From contig OU452200.1 of assembly GCA_911728435.2 (NCBI GenBank), forward strand, positions 36,161,715 through 36,225,714: DNA of 64,000 bases, in the 5' to 3' direction. The notes below the pieces were generated by a model that was given only the letters and a program-made list of their open reading frames with translations, did no database searches and was not told where the DNA came from. Shown piece by piece: positions 11,040 to 22,589 of the stretch (the stretch's first letter is position 1; each line of letters starts with the position of its first letter). The position numbers and the translations under genes were made by a program. Origin of the DNA: Apoderus coryli (lineage: Eukaryota > Arthropoda > Insecta > Coleoptera > Attelabidae).

Positions 11040-12240
11040 CCTAAACATGGAGAGTGAGGCTTTAGTGCCCATCTTTCACCATCGTTAGAATCATTTTTAC
11101 TTTAAATTCAATCGTAGCATAACTAATGCCAATTAAGGAAGTTCGGTATTTCAAAAATTTTTCACACTCACCCTCATAGATTTTATTTATTGTCATCAAC
11201 AATCTCTGGCACGCTTTGCTTTAAAATTAGTCTCTGCTGATATGTAAACAAATGTCCAGCAATTAGCCTGCGGTGTAATGACAAAATAGATCTATCCGCC
11301 TGTCAAATTCGATAAATTAAAAAAAAAGATAGTCACACACCCAAACACATTTAGTATACCTACACCGAGGGTAATTATCGCAGTGTTGTAACAAACATAG
11401 AGAGATAGAGATAGAGAGAATAATTCAGAGTGAATTTAGTGGAAAACCCTGGTCATAAATATTATCACTCCGTCTGTTCCAATAATGGTAATAATTGCCG
11501 TTTTCGATGAAATTTATGGAGGCATTTTGTGGAAATTGAGACCCACTACCGCTCTCTCCCGGTCGAAGCTTAGTTTCCTGCTTGATTATCACTTAACCGT
11601 GCACAATAATTGTCCGTGGAAAGTTGCATATCGGCAATTAAGTTGTTTTAATGGTTTGATGTGTCTAACCGGCGGATTATGGCAAATTATAGAATTGTGT
11701 TCAGATACAGTCCAAAAAATGTTCATGTTTAACTACGAGTTAAAGCTGCTTCTATAATATATGTTTGTTGTGGCGCGAATCCATTGAAGTTTATTAATAA
11801 GTCTCTTTTAATATTCTAAAGATTAATCATTCATTCAAAATAATGCTTTAGGATTAATAATAAAAGGCCACTACGAGCTGATCTAAATTTGTTAATTACT
11901 CTCATGTTAAAATAAGTTGGATAAAACTTAATATTGTACCATTTTTTTAATTGCTTATGTTTAAAACATATTTTTTCTCATATTTGACAACATTGTGGTC
12001 TTTTATTCAATTACGAATAGATATTTGGAAATAATAAACAATTTAATATTAAATTGTCTTCAAAAAAGTAGCATTTTCCGGCCTAGTCCGGGAAGAACGT
12101 ACTTCCAGGACTAGGACCGGAAGAATCACGTCATTGTAAATATGAAAATCATGGTTTTGAGAAATGTAGTTCATCATTACCATAGCAACGAAATAAGGGC
12201 TGACACTTCATATGAAATAAGTTGTCAAAAGTTTGCAAGT
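11040..12240. other. Unassigned; short hairpin at 12082-12115
   Basis: A 90-codon open frame at 11485-11757 matches no family I know and is not supported as a gene. A GATAGAGA-type simple repeat lies at 11399-11422. At 12082-12115 a 14-bp inverted repeat (one mismatch) surrounds the loop AACGTA. Confidence 0.45.
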
Positions 12241-12267
12241 TTGCATATTTTTTGATCGCAATAAAAT

Positions 12268-12495
12268 ATGGAAAGCAGCAGCGATAGTGACTTTGAAAAT
12301 GTGCCTTGGGAAATTTCCATTATAGCAGCTGCTGCTGCAGCACAATTATTGCCTGAACAATCAAAATCCAGGTACGAAAACGTTTATGATTTGTTCACGA
12401 AATGGATGGATATGAAGCAATGCAAAACTATTACAGATGATGTAATTTTGGCTTATTTGGCGTAAAAATCTGAAACTGTCAAATCCTCTACTCTG
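12268..12495 (+). pseudogene. Crypton-type tyrosine recombinase, N-terminal fragment
   Basis: The frame starts MESSSDSDFENVPWEI, then has an Ala run, then SRYENVYDLFTKWMDMK and VILAYLA, a TAA, and KSETVKSSTL. The pattern of an acidic Ser/Asp start, L-L-P-x-x-S-x-x-R-Y, then F-x-x-W and V-x-x-x-Y matches the N-terminal core-binding (SAM-like) region of the recombinase at 24659. There the corresponding residues are LLPAKSVYRYKFTYQRFIEW. The fragment ends abruptly at 12495, where a non-LTR element with its TTTA tail has inserted. I could not find the catalytic half on the far side of that insertion. One stop (TAA at 12463) also interrupts the frame. Confidence 0.65.
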
Positions 12496-13245
12496 TTTAT
12501 TTATTTATTTATTAATTCATCCTGAACATGCCCATGTGGTCCATAAAACAATAAACAACATAGGTACGTCAAAACAAACATAATTCACATAATTATCACT
12601 AGCTACTAATGTCAAATAATTAACCCATATCACACACAAAATACAAGTTTAAACCAAGATTAAAATTACACAAATACAGATTAAAATTACAATTACCCAA
12701 AAGTCCCTGTCTTGCAAGTCAAGCATCAAAAAATCGTTGACAGACTGGAGAGGTATGCCAACAAGAAAGTTTCAAATTGCTTTTGTGACAGATTTCTTAC
12801 AGCTTAGGGCAACTTGTTATAGAAAACAGGGCCATAATAATTCTTGCTATACCTACCTACTATGTTTAGTTCTTAAAAACTTTTTATGTATGTTAGTCCG
12901 TATTCTAGTCGAATGATTGTGCAGAACTTCTCTAGCTAAATAGTCTTGTAGATGTCCCTTTGTACATATTAAACACTTATACACGTAAAGTGCTGGAAAG
13001 GTCAATATTTTGTTATTAATAAAAATTTGTTTTACATCCTCGCGATACCGCAAACCAAACATTATTCTAAGAACTCTTCTTTGCAATGCAATAATTCTGT
13101 CACTGTGAGCAGAGTGACCCCACAGCAAAAACCCATAATGACAATGCGATAAAAATAATGAGTGGGAGGCCATTATAATGGCACCCTCTGGAACCAGTTT
13201 AGCTATTCTTCTAATTAAGTATATGTTATTATGAAGGGCTATCTA
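12496..13245 (-). pseudogene. 5'-truncated non-LTR retrotransposon (RT C-terminus)
   Basis: On the minus strand the frame gives LIRRIAKLVPEG, then LSHCHYGFLLWG (the Y-G-x-x-x-W-G motif of the RT thumb), then IIALQRRVLRIMFGLRYRED and KILTFPALYVYKCL. This is the region downstream of the polymerase active site in Jockey/CR1-like elements. All catalytic motifs are missing because of 5' truncation. The 3' end is the TTTATTTATTTATTTA run on the plus strand, i.e. a (TAAA)n tail. It inserted directly into the Crypton fragment. Frameshifts occur after the first 106 codons. Confidence 0.85.
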
Positions 13246-13752
13246 CATGCCAAACGACATGCGGAGGATTCCTCATTAAGGATAGTTTCTTAGGTCTTGA
13301 TTAGGTCCTGTATGATAGCGTCCTATACCAAACCAAGGCCCCAAAAAATTGAAATCTAGTTCCCTAATACGGCTCGTCCTAGAATTTTGTCTATTCGTCC
13401 AAAAAAAAAAAACTATTTTCCGGACTTGTAACGTAAATTACTATTCAATTCAGTATATTTAGATGTACCTGTGTCAATTAATATAAAATAATCAAATTAG
13501 TACATTTCATACTTGCTATTGTTGTTGATCTTCCTAAAAGTAATAATATTTTTCATTCCCATTTACCTCTGTAGACAGCATACTTGGTTTGTGTGTGTAA
13601 ATTTGAACCAGTGGATTTTTGTTACTAAAACTGCTGTTCTGGCGTCAATAGTGTTATAACACTGAATACGAGGGTTGCCTTTTATATTTCGGGATTAGAG
13701 AACAAAAACAAATATTAATCATCTAAAATGACTTTATTGTTTTTCAAAATAT

Positions 13753-15853
13753 TGTTACGTTGCTAAAAATACCACCTACCTCAGCTTAATATTTTTTTAA
13801 TCATAATTGTCGCTTAACACAAAACATTAGATGGTATCATCTCACGAATATAAATACGCACTACATTTCCTGGTATTTTCCCGTCTTTGTCATTGATTAT
13901 GGGTTATCCAATTATTCTCGGCCTCATTATTTTCTTATTCTCATTCAATCGGAGCGATTATAGTTACCAGCAATTGGGACTGGTTTGTTTACATTCCACT
14001 ACATACCTGTAAGCAACAATAATATTGTTATTTGAAGGAATATATACTCATTGACTGGCAAATATGTCGATTATGAGTGTGTATTTAATATTTTATTATG
14101 TATACCTACTTACCGTGAATTACATTAAATCCCGATTTTCTTTAAAGCTACTGTTTACATCTTTCGTACTGTTATTATTTTGTGCTCACATTCGTGTGAC
14201 ATATTGACGTTTTCTAATCCATTTGTACTACCAACTTCTAATTGCTTTGTATTGCCAACCGGTAGTTGAAATGCCCTACGGTACTGCTTTCGCGGTAAAA
14301 ACCAGATCCCTGGTACCTAATTTTTGCCATTTTGGGTTCTGTCTTGAAAGCAAAAGGTGTTGGAACATTTTTAAGTTTGCGGTAGCAATTTTGTGGAGGC
14401 ACTACGTAGTATTTTCTATTTATTATTGGTGCTCCATACGTTTGGATATAATTGTTTTGCCGATATCTGTCCAACACCCGCAGGAATTGGATTAGGTACA
14501 GGTGTAATTTCATCACTCTACAAGGCCACCCAATAACTAAGGTAAGCCCAATACTACCATTAATGGAAGCTTTTATTCAACGGCCGTATATATTTATGCA
14601 TGTCCCGTTCTGCTTTTAGGCCTTCTTTTACTCCTCTTAGTTTTGCCGTTATAAACGCATTACGCTTAACTACCGGCTTAGCTTCTGCATGTTAATGGTT
14701 TGTGCTTAACGCTTGATTGCTGCATGTAATGTGAGGCACACCAGCCCGATAGCTGAAAGGAAACGGATGTGTGTCCTGTGGATGGCCCAGTGATTGATAT
14801 TGGATGTTAAATTACCTGCTATCACGGTGACTCCAAGGAGGGATTGAGCCTACGCCCCATCCAGGCTCCGCAGCTAAGTCCTTTTCGTTTATCGCTTTGC
14901 TCATTCGCGAGAATACCTATATAGGAAGTTACACCATCTAGTCAGTATGCTTTTATTCGTGTTTTAGTGTTTATTATTAAGTGTTGAGTTTATTGTTGAT
15001 GTTTAATTTATTATTAATTAGGTAAATTTATTAAGTAAGTTAGTGGCCTACCACTTGTGAGCGTTGCGCAACGTCGGGTACATCTTTTATTTTGTCCAGT
15101 CCAGTACCTAAGTAATTGTCAATTTTAGAGGCATATACCTACCTACATATTATTACGTGTACCTACCTTCTCTACGAGTCAGGGAATTCTTGAATGAGAA
15201 TAACATAATTGGGGCTGCCCATTTATTAAATTTAATTAAATAAACCTCTCTTGAAGTGAAATAATAGTATCTGATAATTGGGTTCGTTGCCATTATCAGC
15301 TGATTTCTACTAAAGTCAACATCGACCGTTATTAACGTCACTCTTCTTTTGGAGAGTGGCCACATTAGGTTAGGTTGTTGCCCGCTACACCCCCATTCCC
15401 CTGTGATATATATATATTGTCTATTTATTTATTTACACTTGTATTTTATAATTAATATTCTTATAAGCTTTCTATATTTATATATATATACAATTTACAA
15501 TAAATCTATATTTACATTTTGTTTTTGAAAATATATAGTTGTTCACTGCTATCCCTTACAGGCTATTTTCCTAATCTTGGTTTCATTCAGTTACTTACCA
15601 CTAATATACGAAAGGGGCATAAGATTAGGTGGCGCTACCGGCAATAGTACAGATCTATATTATATTTTACTCACGACCCTCTCCGAGCAATAAGATAGCT
15701 AGCGGGACTTTGGCCCGATGTATTAGTGGTGTGCCTGACTTCCAGTGGAACAACTTCCGATATATCTTCTTATATTGTTGGCCACCTCACTATTAGTGTA
15801 GCTTTGTCCACACCCTATCGATATTCTATAGTATATCGACGGGGACCGTGGCA
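13753..15853. mobile_element. 2.1-kb insertion in mariner copy 1, flanked by ATAT
   Basis: The mariner sequence stops at 13752 and resumes at 15854. The four bases ATAT are repeated at both junctions. The insert begins TGTTACG and ends GTGGCA, so TG...CA ends with a 4-bp duplication fit an LTR retrotransposon or large solo LTR of the Gypsy type. I could not find a second LTR inside, and there is no coding region: the ORFs at 14223-14516 and 15153-15365 match nothing. A (TTTA) run and TATATATA stretches lie near 15400-15490. The class is inferred from the ends only. Confidence 0.55.
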
Positions 15854-16886
15854 ATATTCCCCATGAAGGTCTATACACTTTTGCATGCGTTTGAACCAAT
15901 TGTCGAAGCACTTTTGCCACTCTGATTAAGGTATCTCCAAAACATGCATTCTGAATGCAGTAACCGCTTCTTCAGGTGTCGAAAAACGTTGACCTCTCAG
16001 TTTGTTTTTTACGTACGGGAATCAAAAGAAGTCATTTGGTGCCAGTCAGGACTATACGGCGGATGACTCAACAAATCGATGTTTTGGGTGCTCAAAAATG
16101 CAGTTGTTTGAGCCAATGTGTGAGAGCTCGTATTGTCGTAGTGAAGAGTGATCCGCCTTCGGCGGTTGGTTTTCCTGATTTTTTGGAAGACAACTGACAA
16201 ATAAATGGTTGTGTTCCACTCAGAATTGACTGTTCTGCGTTGTTCTGGTGGTACGGTTTTGACATGTCCAGTTTTTCCGAAAAAACAGGCGACCATTTGT
16301 TTGGAAGTGCTTCGTGCGCAAACAACTTTTGTTGGATTTGGCTCATCTTAAAACACCCATACAGTCGACTGCTGTTTACTTTCGGGCTCATACGCGTCAA
16401 TCCACGATTCATCACATGTCACGATGTCATAGACGTGTTTCGAAGCACCGCGATCGTATTTTTTGAACATTTCTTTCGACCAATCGACACGAGCCTTTTT
16501 TTTTTGAGCGATTGACAACTTGTGTGGGATCCAAGGCGAACGAATTTTTTTGATAGTCAAATGTTTATGCAATATTGAATGTATGCTGGTCCCACTAATG
16601 CCTAAGCTTGTCTCAATCTCTTGATAGGTCACATGACGATCTTGCAATATCAGTTCGTGCACAGCATCAATGTTTTTCGGAACAAGAACTGATTTTGGAC
16701 GACCTTCACGAAATTCGTCTTCGAGTGAGCTACGACCACGATTGAATTTATCATACCATTGATTAAAACTGGTCCTTGATGGAGCTTCATCGCCAAAAAT
16801 TGAATTAAGTTCATCCATTGCTAAGTTAATCCACGTCGAATGTTCTAAAAAATAATCGCACGAAAATGTTCACGATTTAATTCTAT
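15854..16886 (-). pseudogene. Mariner transposase, copy 1 (inactive)
   Basis: The protein would cut and join DNA at TA sites. The start codon position (16884-16886) reads ATA, and in-frame TAGs follow. From about 16818 the frame runs FGDEAPSRTSFNQWYDKF (second helix-turn-helix), VTYQEIETSLGISGTSIHSI, and TCDESWI with the first catalytic Asp. A stop follows WVF. The frame then gives HYDNTSSHT with the second Asp, and YSPD. One missing base after YSPD shifts the frame, so the third Asp (expected in PND, 34 residues after the second) is lost. The C-terminal HGEYF segment is cut by the 2.1-kb insertion. Family length would be about 345 residues. Confidence 0.9.
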
Positions 16887-17062
16887 TTTTGGGCCGAGAT
16901 CAATCTGTTAAGTTACTGTAAACAACACAAATAGCGCTCGTATGTCCAGACGTTCTGATTACGTATAACCTCAAAAATGTCCAACTTTACGATAGAGCTG
17001 TCAGTTGCCAGATTGCAACACCAGGGTTGCCAAATCCCGAAATATAAAAGGCAACCCTCGTA

Positions 17063-18040
17063 TGTTATTATTATTTACAATCGTATTTCAATAGGTATAA
17101 ATTTCGTTTTATTTTTGATTCTACAACATTTTCCACAGTCCCTGTAAAATGCAAAATAAATTTGATATAATCATTATTATAACAATTCTCTCATTCTATC
17201 CTCCTAATTTGAGGGTTGCATGTTAACGCAATATTTAGGCAATTTGTGTTTAAGTTATTCACAAATTTTCTATGTGCTGCTATAGATTAAGTTCAAGGGT
17301 ATTACATGAAATATTGTACGAAATTCATTAAGTGTTAATGATGATCCTGATTAAACATTGGAGTACTAGGATAGATAGATACGGGGGTTACTATTTGTAT
17401 TTCGACCAAACTAATCAAAAGTTGATTTGCTGTTTTTCAAAATATTCAGACGAAAATCATCATTGAATAAGTTCATTACAATACGGACACTTTGAAACTG
17501 TTAATTGATTAAGGATTTTATCTCACAGAATGAATGATTGATCATTTGTTTCTGATCAAAAATTTGTCGAATATTCGACTTGTCTTTGAGGCATGTTCGT
17601 TGGCGTAGTCCACTGCTGCCTTTAAAAGTGTGTTCTGATGAACTTAGGGCTTTTTCAAACACCGATGTTGCTTTTGCTTGCTTTGCGAAGTTTTCCGTAA
17701 TAAGTTGAGACCCGAATCTGGTCGATCATCAAGTACCATGGTGAGATCTGATGGCCTTGTAAGACTTTACGACTTTTCCTCATGCTACTGAGAAGTACGA
17801 ACCTAGCGGCTGGAGGGCAAGTTTGATGAAGAGTAGCGTGTTTCCCAGTGGAAGTCTGCTTGTGACGGGATGATCGCGTTAATAGCAGCCGATCCTTTTC
17901 CTACTGCTTTGTAGATATGTTTTGGAAATGTGCTTGCCGGAAACACAATGTGGTTTTAGATCCAACAGGGGTTCAACCGACATGATATTTAGTGCCAAGG
18001 AAATACAGGAAAAGTCAAGGGAGCAAACTCGTCCTCTATA
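17063..18040. other. Unassigned
   Basis: No coding region is recognised. The part from about 17900 may belong to the 5' side of the Jockey relic that becomes readable at 18050, but I cannot align it. Confidence 0.4.
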
Positions 18041-18044
18041 CATG

Positions 18045-18910
18045 GGTTTTATATGAGCGAGAGGTTCTTTAGTACTCGTATCAATAACAGTGCATCACCG
18101 ACCTTCGATATCAAATCTGGAGTACCCCAGGGCAGTACTATCGGACCATTATTATACGTATTGTACACAGCAGATCTCCCTGGAAATGCTGATACAATAA
18201 TGGGTACATTTGCAGACGATACTGTAATAATTGCCAGTCATGAAAACTCAGCTACGGCATCACATATCTTACAGAACCATTTAAATCAAGTAGAAATATG
18301 GCTTCGGAAGTGGAGAATCAAAATCAATGAAAACAAATCTCTCCAGGTCAACTTTACTCTACGGAAAGAACAATGTCCATCTGTATGTAAACGATATTCA
18401 AATTCCAACTTCCGGTAGTACAAAATATCTGGAAATGCATCTGGATGCAAGATTAACTTGGAAGGAACATGTAATAAAAAAAAACGCAAACAAATTGACT
18501 TAACAGTAAAAGAACTAAACTGGTTAATACGAAGAAATCAAAGTTATCTCTTGAAAATAGACTCCTGATATACAAAACTGTCATAACACCAATATGGACA
18601 TATGGAATAGAAGTCTGGGGATGCACTAGTAAGTCCAACATGACAATAATCCAAAGAAGCCAATCAAAAATTCTTTGAATGATAACAACGCCCCATGGTA
18701 TGTCAGGAAGCTCACTATACGCGAAGACCTAAAGATACCATTTGTAAAAGACGTAATCAAAGCCAAAAGTGTCGAACATAACGAAAAACTGGAACATCAT
18801 GCCAACGAAATAATCCAACTTTTAACTCTTCTATTCAAAGTGGGCTGTAGTACCACCTTGAATAGAAGAGTTAAAAGAAATTGGCCCGCAGATTTAAAAG
18901 ATGATTAGAG
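18045..18910 (+). pseudogene. Jockey-type non-LTR reverse transcriptase relic
   Basis: The frame reads KSGVPQGSTIGPLLY (RT motif B) and then TFADDTVIIASH (motif C, A-D-D). It continues as QVEIWLRKWRIKINENKS and, after frameshifts, KYLEMHLDARLTWKEHV and TPIWTYGIEVWG. The last part, NAPWYVRKLTI...DLKIPFVKDVI...KLEHHAN, is the typical Jockey-clade C-terminal pattern N-A-P-W-Y-V...D-L-x-I-P-x-V. It ends near RNWPADL. At least three frameshifts and a stop break it, and the 5' half (endonuclease, RT motif A) is missing. A 25-bp hairpin has been generated inside the last coding segment at 18819-18877. Confidence 0.88.
18819..18877. repeat. 25-bp hairpin within the Jockey relic
   Basis: The arms 18819-18843 and 18853-18877 are reverse complements at 24 of 25 positions, separated by the 9-nt loop GCTGTAGTA. 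The arms disrupt the conserved C-terminal Jockey sequence between HHAN and the RNWPADL motif. Confidence 0.9.
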
Positions 18911-19600
18911 AAGATTTGTCATTGGAGAAGCCTTTGCAACGTCATTTGAGAGCCTCCATAGCTCCGTGTGATCATATTAGCCTATAGAATATATTGTGTT
19001 CTGATTGCTGAAATTATGTATAATAATGGTGCCATGCCTGTAACTTCATAACCATGTAAAACCAACCACACGTGGCCACTTTTTAATAGTTAACAAAACG
19101 CCGAGTAGCTTTATCCTACTCACTTTATATAATTACAATTTACAAAAAAAATATACCTGAAAACAACACCAACTTTAATAATTAAAACTTTGTTAAATTG
19201 CAAATTATCTATGGAAATAGCAAAAAAACCTAATTATTTTCATGCAAACTGTGTTTGTTCGCAACTAAAAGCTGTTTGTGTTATTATTATTTGTTGGCTG
19301 TCATTTGAAGTTTTTGTTAGTAGTAAGAGCTACTTGAAACTTTAAAGTTGGGTGTATGTGTAGTATGGAAAAGTTGCTTAAGAAAGTTGCAACATAGTAC
19401 AAACAAAACCGTCTGGGACTTTGTTGTTTTCGTCACATTTAAATCGCTGGCAGATACTTCACCGAATAGTTTAACTGATTAGTTTCTGTTGCGTTGGAGT
19501 GCATAAAGAGAATGTAAGGAAGGTTTTATCTCCATTTTAGCATGGATGCTCATGATGTTCTACTCCAGAATTACAATCGTTGTCCAGTGCCAGTTGCACT
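18911..19600. other. Unassigned
   Basis: AT-rich sequence with no recognised coding region or repeat ends. Confidence 0.45.
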
Positions 19601-19604
19601 TTAA

Positions 19605-20970
19605 TTAGTATTAACTAGCCACCAATTTGGATTTTTAGCTAACAAATGCACTAATGATGCTATATTCTCCGTCTTCAACAATATTTACTCCAACTTGAAC
19701 AATCTTTACAGCATCAATTTCCTGTGATTTCTCCAAAGCATTCGACTGTGTAAGTCATAACATCCTAATTAACAAGATACAGCACTACGGAATTCGGGGC
19801 GTTCCACTGGGATGGTTTAAGTCGTACCTTAGCAACAGAAGTCAGTGTGTGAGGGTTAATGCGGCTGTGTCTTCTTGCAGGCCGATGGATTATGGAGTTC
19901 CACAGGGTTCGGTGTTGGGTTCTATTTTGTTTTTGCTATTTATCAACGACATTACGTGCCTAGACATCAGCGGTAAAGTATGTCTCTTTGCTGATGATAC
20001 TAGTTTCACTTGGTGCGGCCCGGATAGTGTGGCTATTCATAGTACCATATCCAAAAACTTAATCACCAGCAAATCATGGTGTGACTCTAACCTGTGGTGC
20101 TTGAACACTGCGAAAACTAAATCTGTGTCATATAAAGGTGCGCTGCAGTCTTTTGAACTTAATAATTCCACTATTGACGTCGTTTCTTCTCTGAAATTTC
20201 TGGGCCTTGTTGTTGACAGCTTCCTTAAGTGGAAGTTGCACATTGATGCGTTATCAAAAAAATTAAGCTCTGCCTGTTTTGCGTTAAGATCAGTTTCCAA
20301 AGAACTTAACTTGTCAACTTCCATAACAGTCTACGAGTACTTTTCACTCTTCGAATCCCATCTTCGATACGCGCTCCCATTCTGGGGTACATGCTGTGCA
20401 ACGCAATTTGGGCGTATTTTTAGATTACAAAAAAGGGCTATTCGATACTCTCTAAGATTGCACTATAGAGCCATTTGCCAGGACTTCTTCAGAAAATTTA
20501 AAATACTAACACTACCTTCCTTATTCATATTGGAATCGGTCTGCTTAATCCGCAAACACCTGTCAGATGTCGCTGAAGGACCTTTCCATAACTACTCCTT
20601 AGAAACTCCGAACATGATCTTTATCTGCCAGCCCCATCCTCCGAAATAATCCAAAGCTCGATTATTATTAAATCAAATTGCTATCATCCCTTCCTCGATT
20701 CCGTAAAGCTCTAATGACGTATTTGTTAGAAAAAGCTTTTTATACAGTAGGTGACTTTTTTAATGTGCATTAATTTTTGAGCGATTCACACACTGGATAG
20801 TAGTTAGTAGTTTGTATTGTGTGTTTTGTATATATATGTATATATATTGAACTGTAAAATATTTACTTAATTAATTTACTTTAAGTATCATAATTGATTT
20901 ATATGTTTTGTTTACCTGTCTACAAATTATTTTTAATTTTCTGACAAATATATATTTATTATTTATTTAT
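19605..20970 (+). pseudogene. Non-LTR reverse transcriptase, LINE-A copy 2
   Basis: The readable part starts in the fingers (SHQFGFLANKCTNDAIFSV), passes motif A (CDFSKAFDCV, with a frameshift close by) and continues in an open frame from 19849. That frame shows YGVPQGSVLGSILFLLFIND (motif B), VCLFADDTSF (motif C, A-D-D) and LKFLGLVVD, then the thumb HLRYALPFWG and LQKRAIRYSLRL. It ends near 20646 through a frameshift. The 3' UTR ends with a TTTATTATTTATTTA run near 20965. Two relatives are recognisable: 1056-1650, which lacks 935 bp, and a piece at 37969-38209. The 5' end (endonuclease, ORF1) is missing, as is usual for truncated non-LTR copies. The motif style is Jockey/CR1-like. Confidence 0.9.
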
Positions 20971-21570
20971 TTATAATTATTTAATAATGTGACAATTAAA
21001 TAGTACATGTAGTAGTGTATCTATTAGGAGGTTTCCTAAATATTTACTATTCTAATAGCGCCATGTCATTCGTAATGAAATGAAGTATCTTTTAAGATTT
21101 TCGATAGGGTCTCCATTCGTCCCATTAAGGTCTCAGGACGTTAGGTAAGGTTTGTACATTTAAATTAATAGTTCGAAAAATGTAAATTGTCAAGAGATCA
21201 AATTTGGAGCGATGATAGACATTTTAAAGACGGATGTTTTGAGATCATGCACAATTAATTCCGATGTTTCGTCTAATTGAAATAAGAAGATTAACAAAAA
21301 AATACAAACATTGACACGTCATTAGATGGAAATGGGAAGAGCTATGACGTTGAAGATCGGTACAAAAATAGAGAATTGTGAAAAATTAAACATGCCGAAG
21401 TTTGAAATAGGTGATGGTAGTACGAGTCCAGTTATAGTGTTAGGTTTGATTTGAGATTGAGGGTCGGACCGGCCTTATTTGTCAAATTGAAGAAAAGTTG
21501 TATAAGAAAAAGTTGATTCATATATGGAAACCCATAAGATGTATATAGAAAAATTTAATAATATTTGTCT
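20971..21570. other. Unassigned
   Basis: No coding region or recognised repeat. Confidence 0.4.
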
Positions 21571-21574
21571 TCTT

Positions 21575-21935
21575 GACGTCTCTAAACGAACAAAAACTGT
21601 AACATTATACTTAGCCCCCGTAGCTATGGGATGCGACACCTCGTTTTAAAGGATTTTGCATACTAAATACAGTGCTGCCAAAAAACAGCCACTTTCCGTG
21701 CAAATAACAAAGAAAATAGCAAAAACTGCAACTTTTTATCTAGCCCTTGTGGCTATGGGGTGCGACCCCTCATTGTGAAGGATTTTTCATTCTAAATACA
21801 GTGCCGTCAAGAAAACGGCACTTTCCGTGCAAATAACATAGGGAAGAGCAAAGAACTGTAACTTTTTATCTATCCCCGTAGATATGTGGTGGGGCCTCTC
21901 GTTGCAAAAAATTTTTCCTACTGAATAAGTAAACG
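21575..21935. repeat. Three-copy tandem repeat, unit about 130 bp
   Basis: A unit starting CTGTAACxTT, with TAGCCCCCGTAGCTATGGG, ACCTCGTT, a GGATTTT block, a CTAAATACAGTGC block and CACTTTCCGTGCAAATAAC, occurs three times. The starts are at about 21597, 21726 and 21856 (periods 129 and 130). The third unit is partial and more diverged. It is non-coding. Confidence 0.85.
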
Positions 21936-21959
21936 GTTTTAAAGCAACTATTGAAATAC

Positions 21960-22135
21960 GCTCGGAAGGCTTGGTCTGCTAGGGTCGGCGCGGCCTGGGT
22001 TGGCTTGGCCTGCGTGGGTCGGCGAGGCGTAGGTGGCTTGGCCTGTTTGGGTCCGCGAGGCCTGGGTTGAGTTGGCCGGCTTGGGTCGGGTTGGGTTGGG
22101 CTGGCTTGTTTGGCTTATGTTGGGTTGGGCTGCTT
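21960..22135 (+). repeat. G/T-rich minisatellite (GGCTTGG / TTGGG type)
   Basis: The plus strand is strongly G/T-rich, with repeated GGCTTGGCCTG, GGGTCGGCG, GGGTTGG and TTGGG motifs in loose 20-35-bp periods. It stands out sharply from AT-rich surroundings. The Pro/Gln-rich minus-strand and Gly/Trp-rich plus-strand ORFs overlapping it are low-complexity shadows. It abuts the truncated RT relic at 22160. Confidence 0.85.
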
Positions 22136-22159
22136 CCAATTCCAATTTCTAAAACGTGC

Positions 22160-22585
22160 ATATTGGTAGGAGTGCCCCAAGGATCTACCCTATTTTTAAT
22201 ATTCATAGATGTCGTTGTCAAAGAAACAAATTTAGGCTTGCCTTGGCGGATGACTTTAAGTTGTTCTTTGAGGTAAGATCTGTGACTAATAAATTATCAC
22301 TAAATACGCGTCAACTTTTTACAAAATCAAGAACCCAATAATTGTCTTCCAATACAAATTAAATAATGGCATGTTGCAGCGCGTGTTCCAGGTCAAAGAT
22401 TTTCGTGTTATTTTTGGTAGCAAATTTACATTTGCACCACATATTTCCGCTGTAGTTCACTCGGTTGGATTGGTGTTGCGAAATAGTGGGGATTTTATTG
22501 TATCCACTTTGAAACTTTTATACTATACGCATTTGTTCGCAGCAGGTTGGAGTATGATTCAATTGTATACACTGTGTCCAAGATA
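22160..22585 (+). pseudogene. Non-LTR reverse transcriptase fragment
   Basis: GVPQGSTLFLIFID is RT motif B with a few residues deleted (family: G-V-P-Q-G-S-x-L-G-P-x-L-F). A second frame gives LALADDFKLFFEV, motif C with A-D-D. After a further shift, FQVKDFRVIFGSKFTFAPHI and NSGDFIVSTLKLLYYT match the region after motif C. The order and style match the better-preserved element at 46000-47145, so they are probably the same clade. It is cut on both sides and in several frames. Confidence 0.8.
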
Positions 22586-22589
22586 AGAA

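Larger units (their letters stand above)
13669..17060 (-). mobile_element. Full-length mariner (DD34D type), copy 1, split by an insertion
   Basis: Both ends match as inverted repeats: CGAGGGTTGCCTTTTATATT at 13669 and its complement ending at 17060, flanked by TA on both sides (13667-13668 and 17061-17062). Subtracting the 2,101-bp insertion at 13753-15853 leaves about 1.29 kb, the normal mariner length. Two related copies lie at 37468-39058 and 62869-63330. The transposase is coded on the minus strand (separate entry). The TA duplication and both ends survive, so the whole unit, including the insert, can be delimited precisely. Confidence 0.92.

Noticed and set aside
11485..11757. 90-codon ORF with mixed composition
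   Set aside because: No recognised motif, no splice context and no relative in the window. I cannot support a gene.
14223..14516. Overlapping ORFs on both strands inside the 2.1-kb insertion
   Set aside because: Both strands are open over the same stretch, and neither shows a known domain.
21948..22276. Pro/Gln-rich and Gly/Trp-rich ORFs
   Set aside because: These are translations of the G/T-rich minisatellite in several frames.
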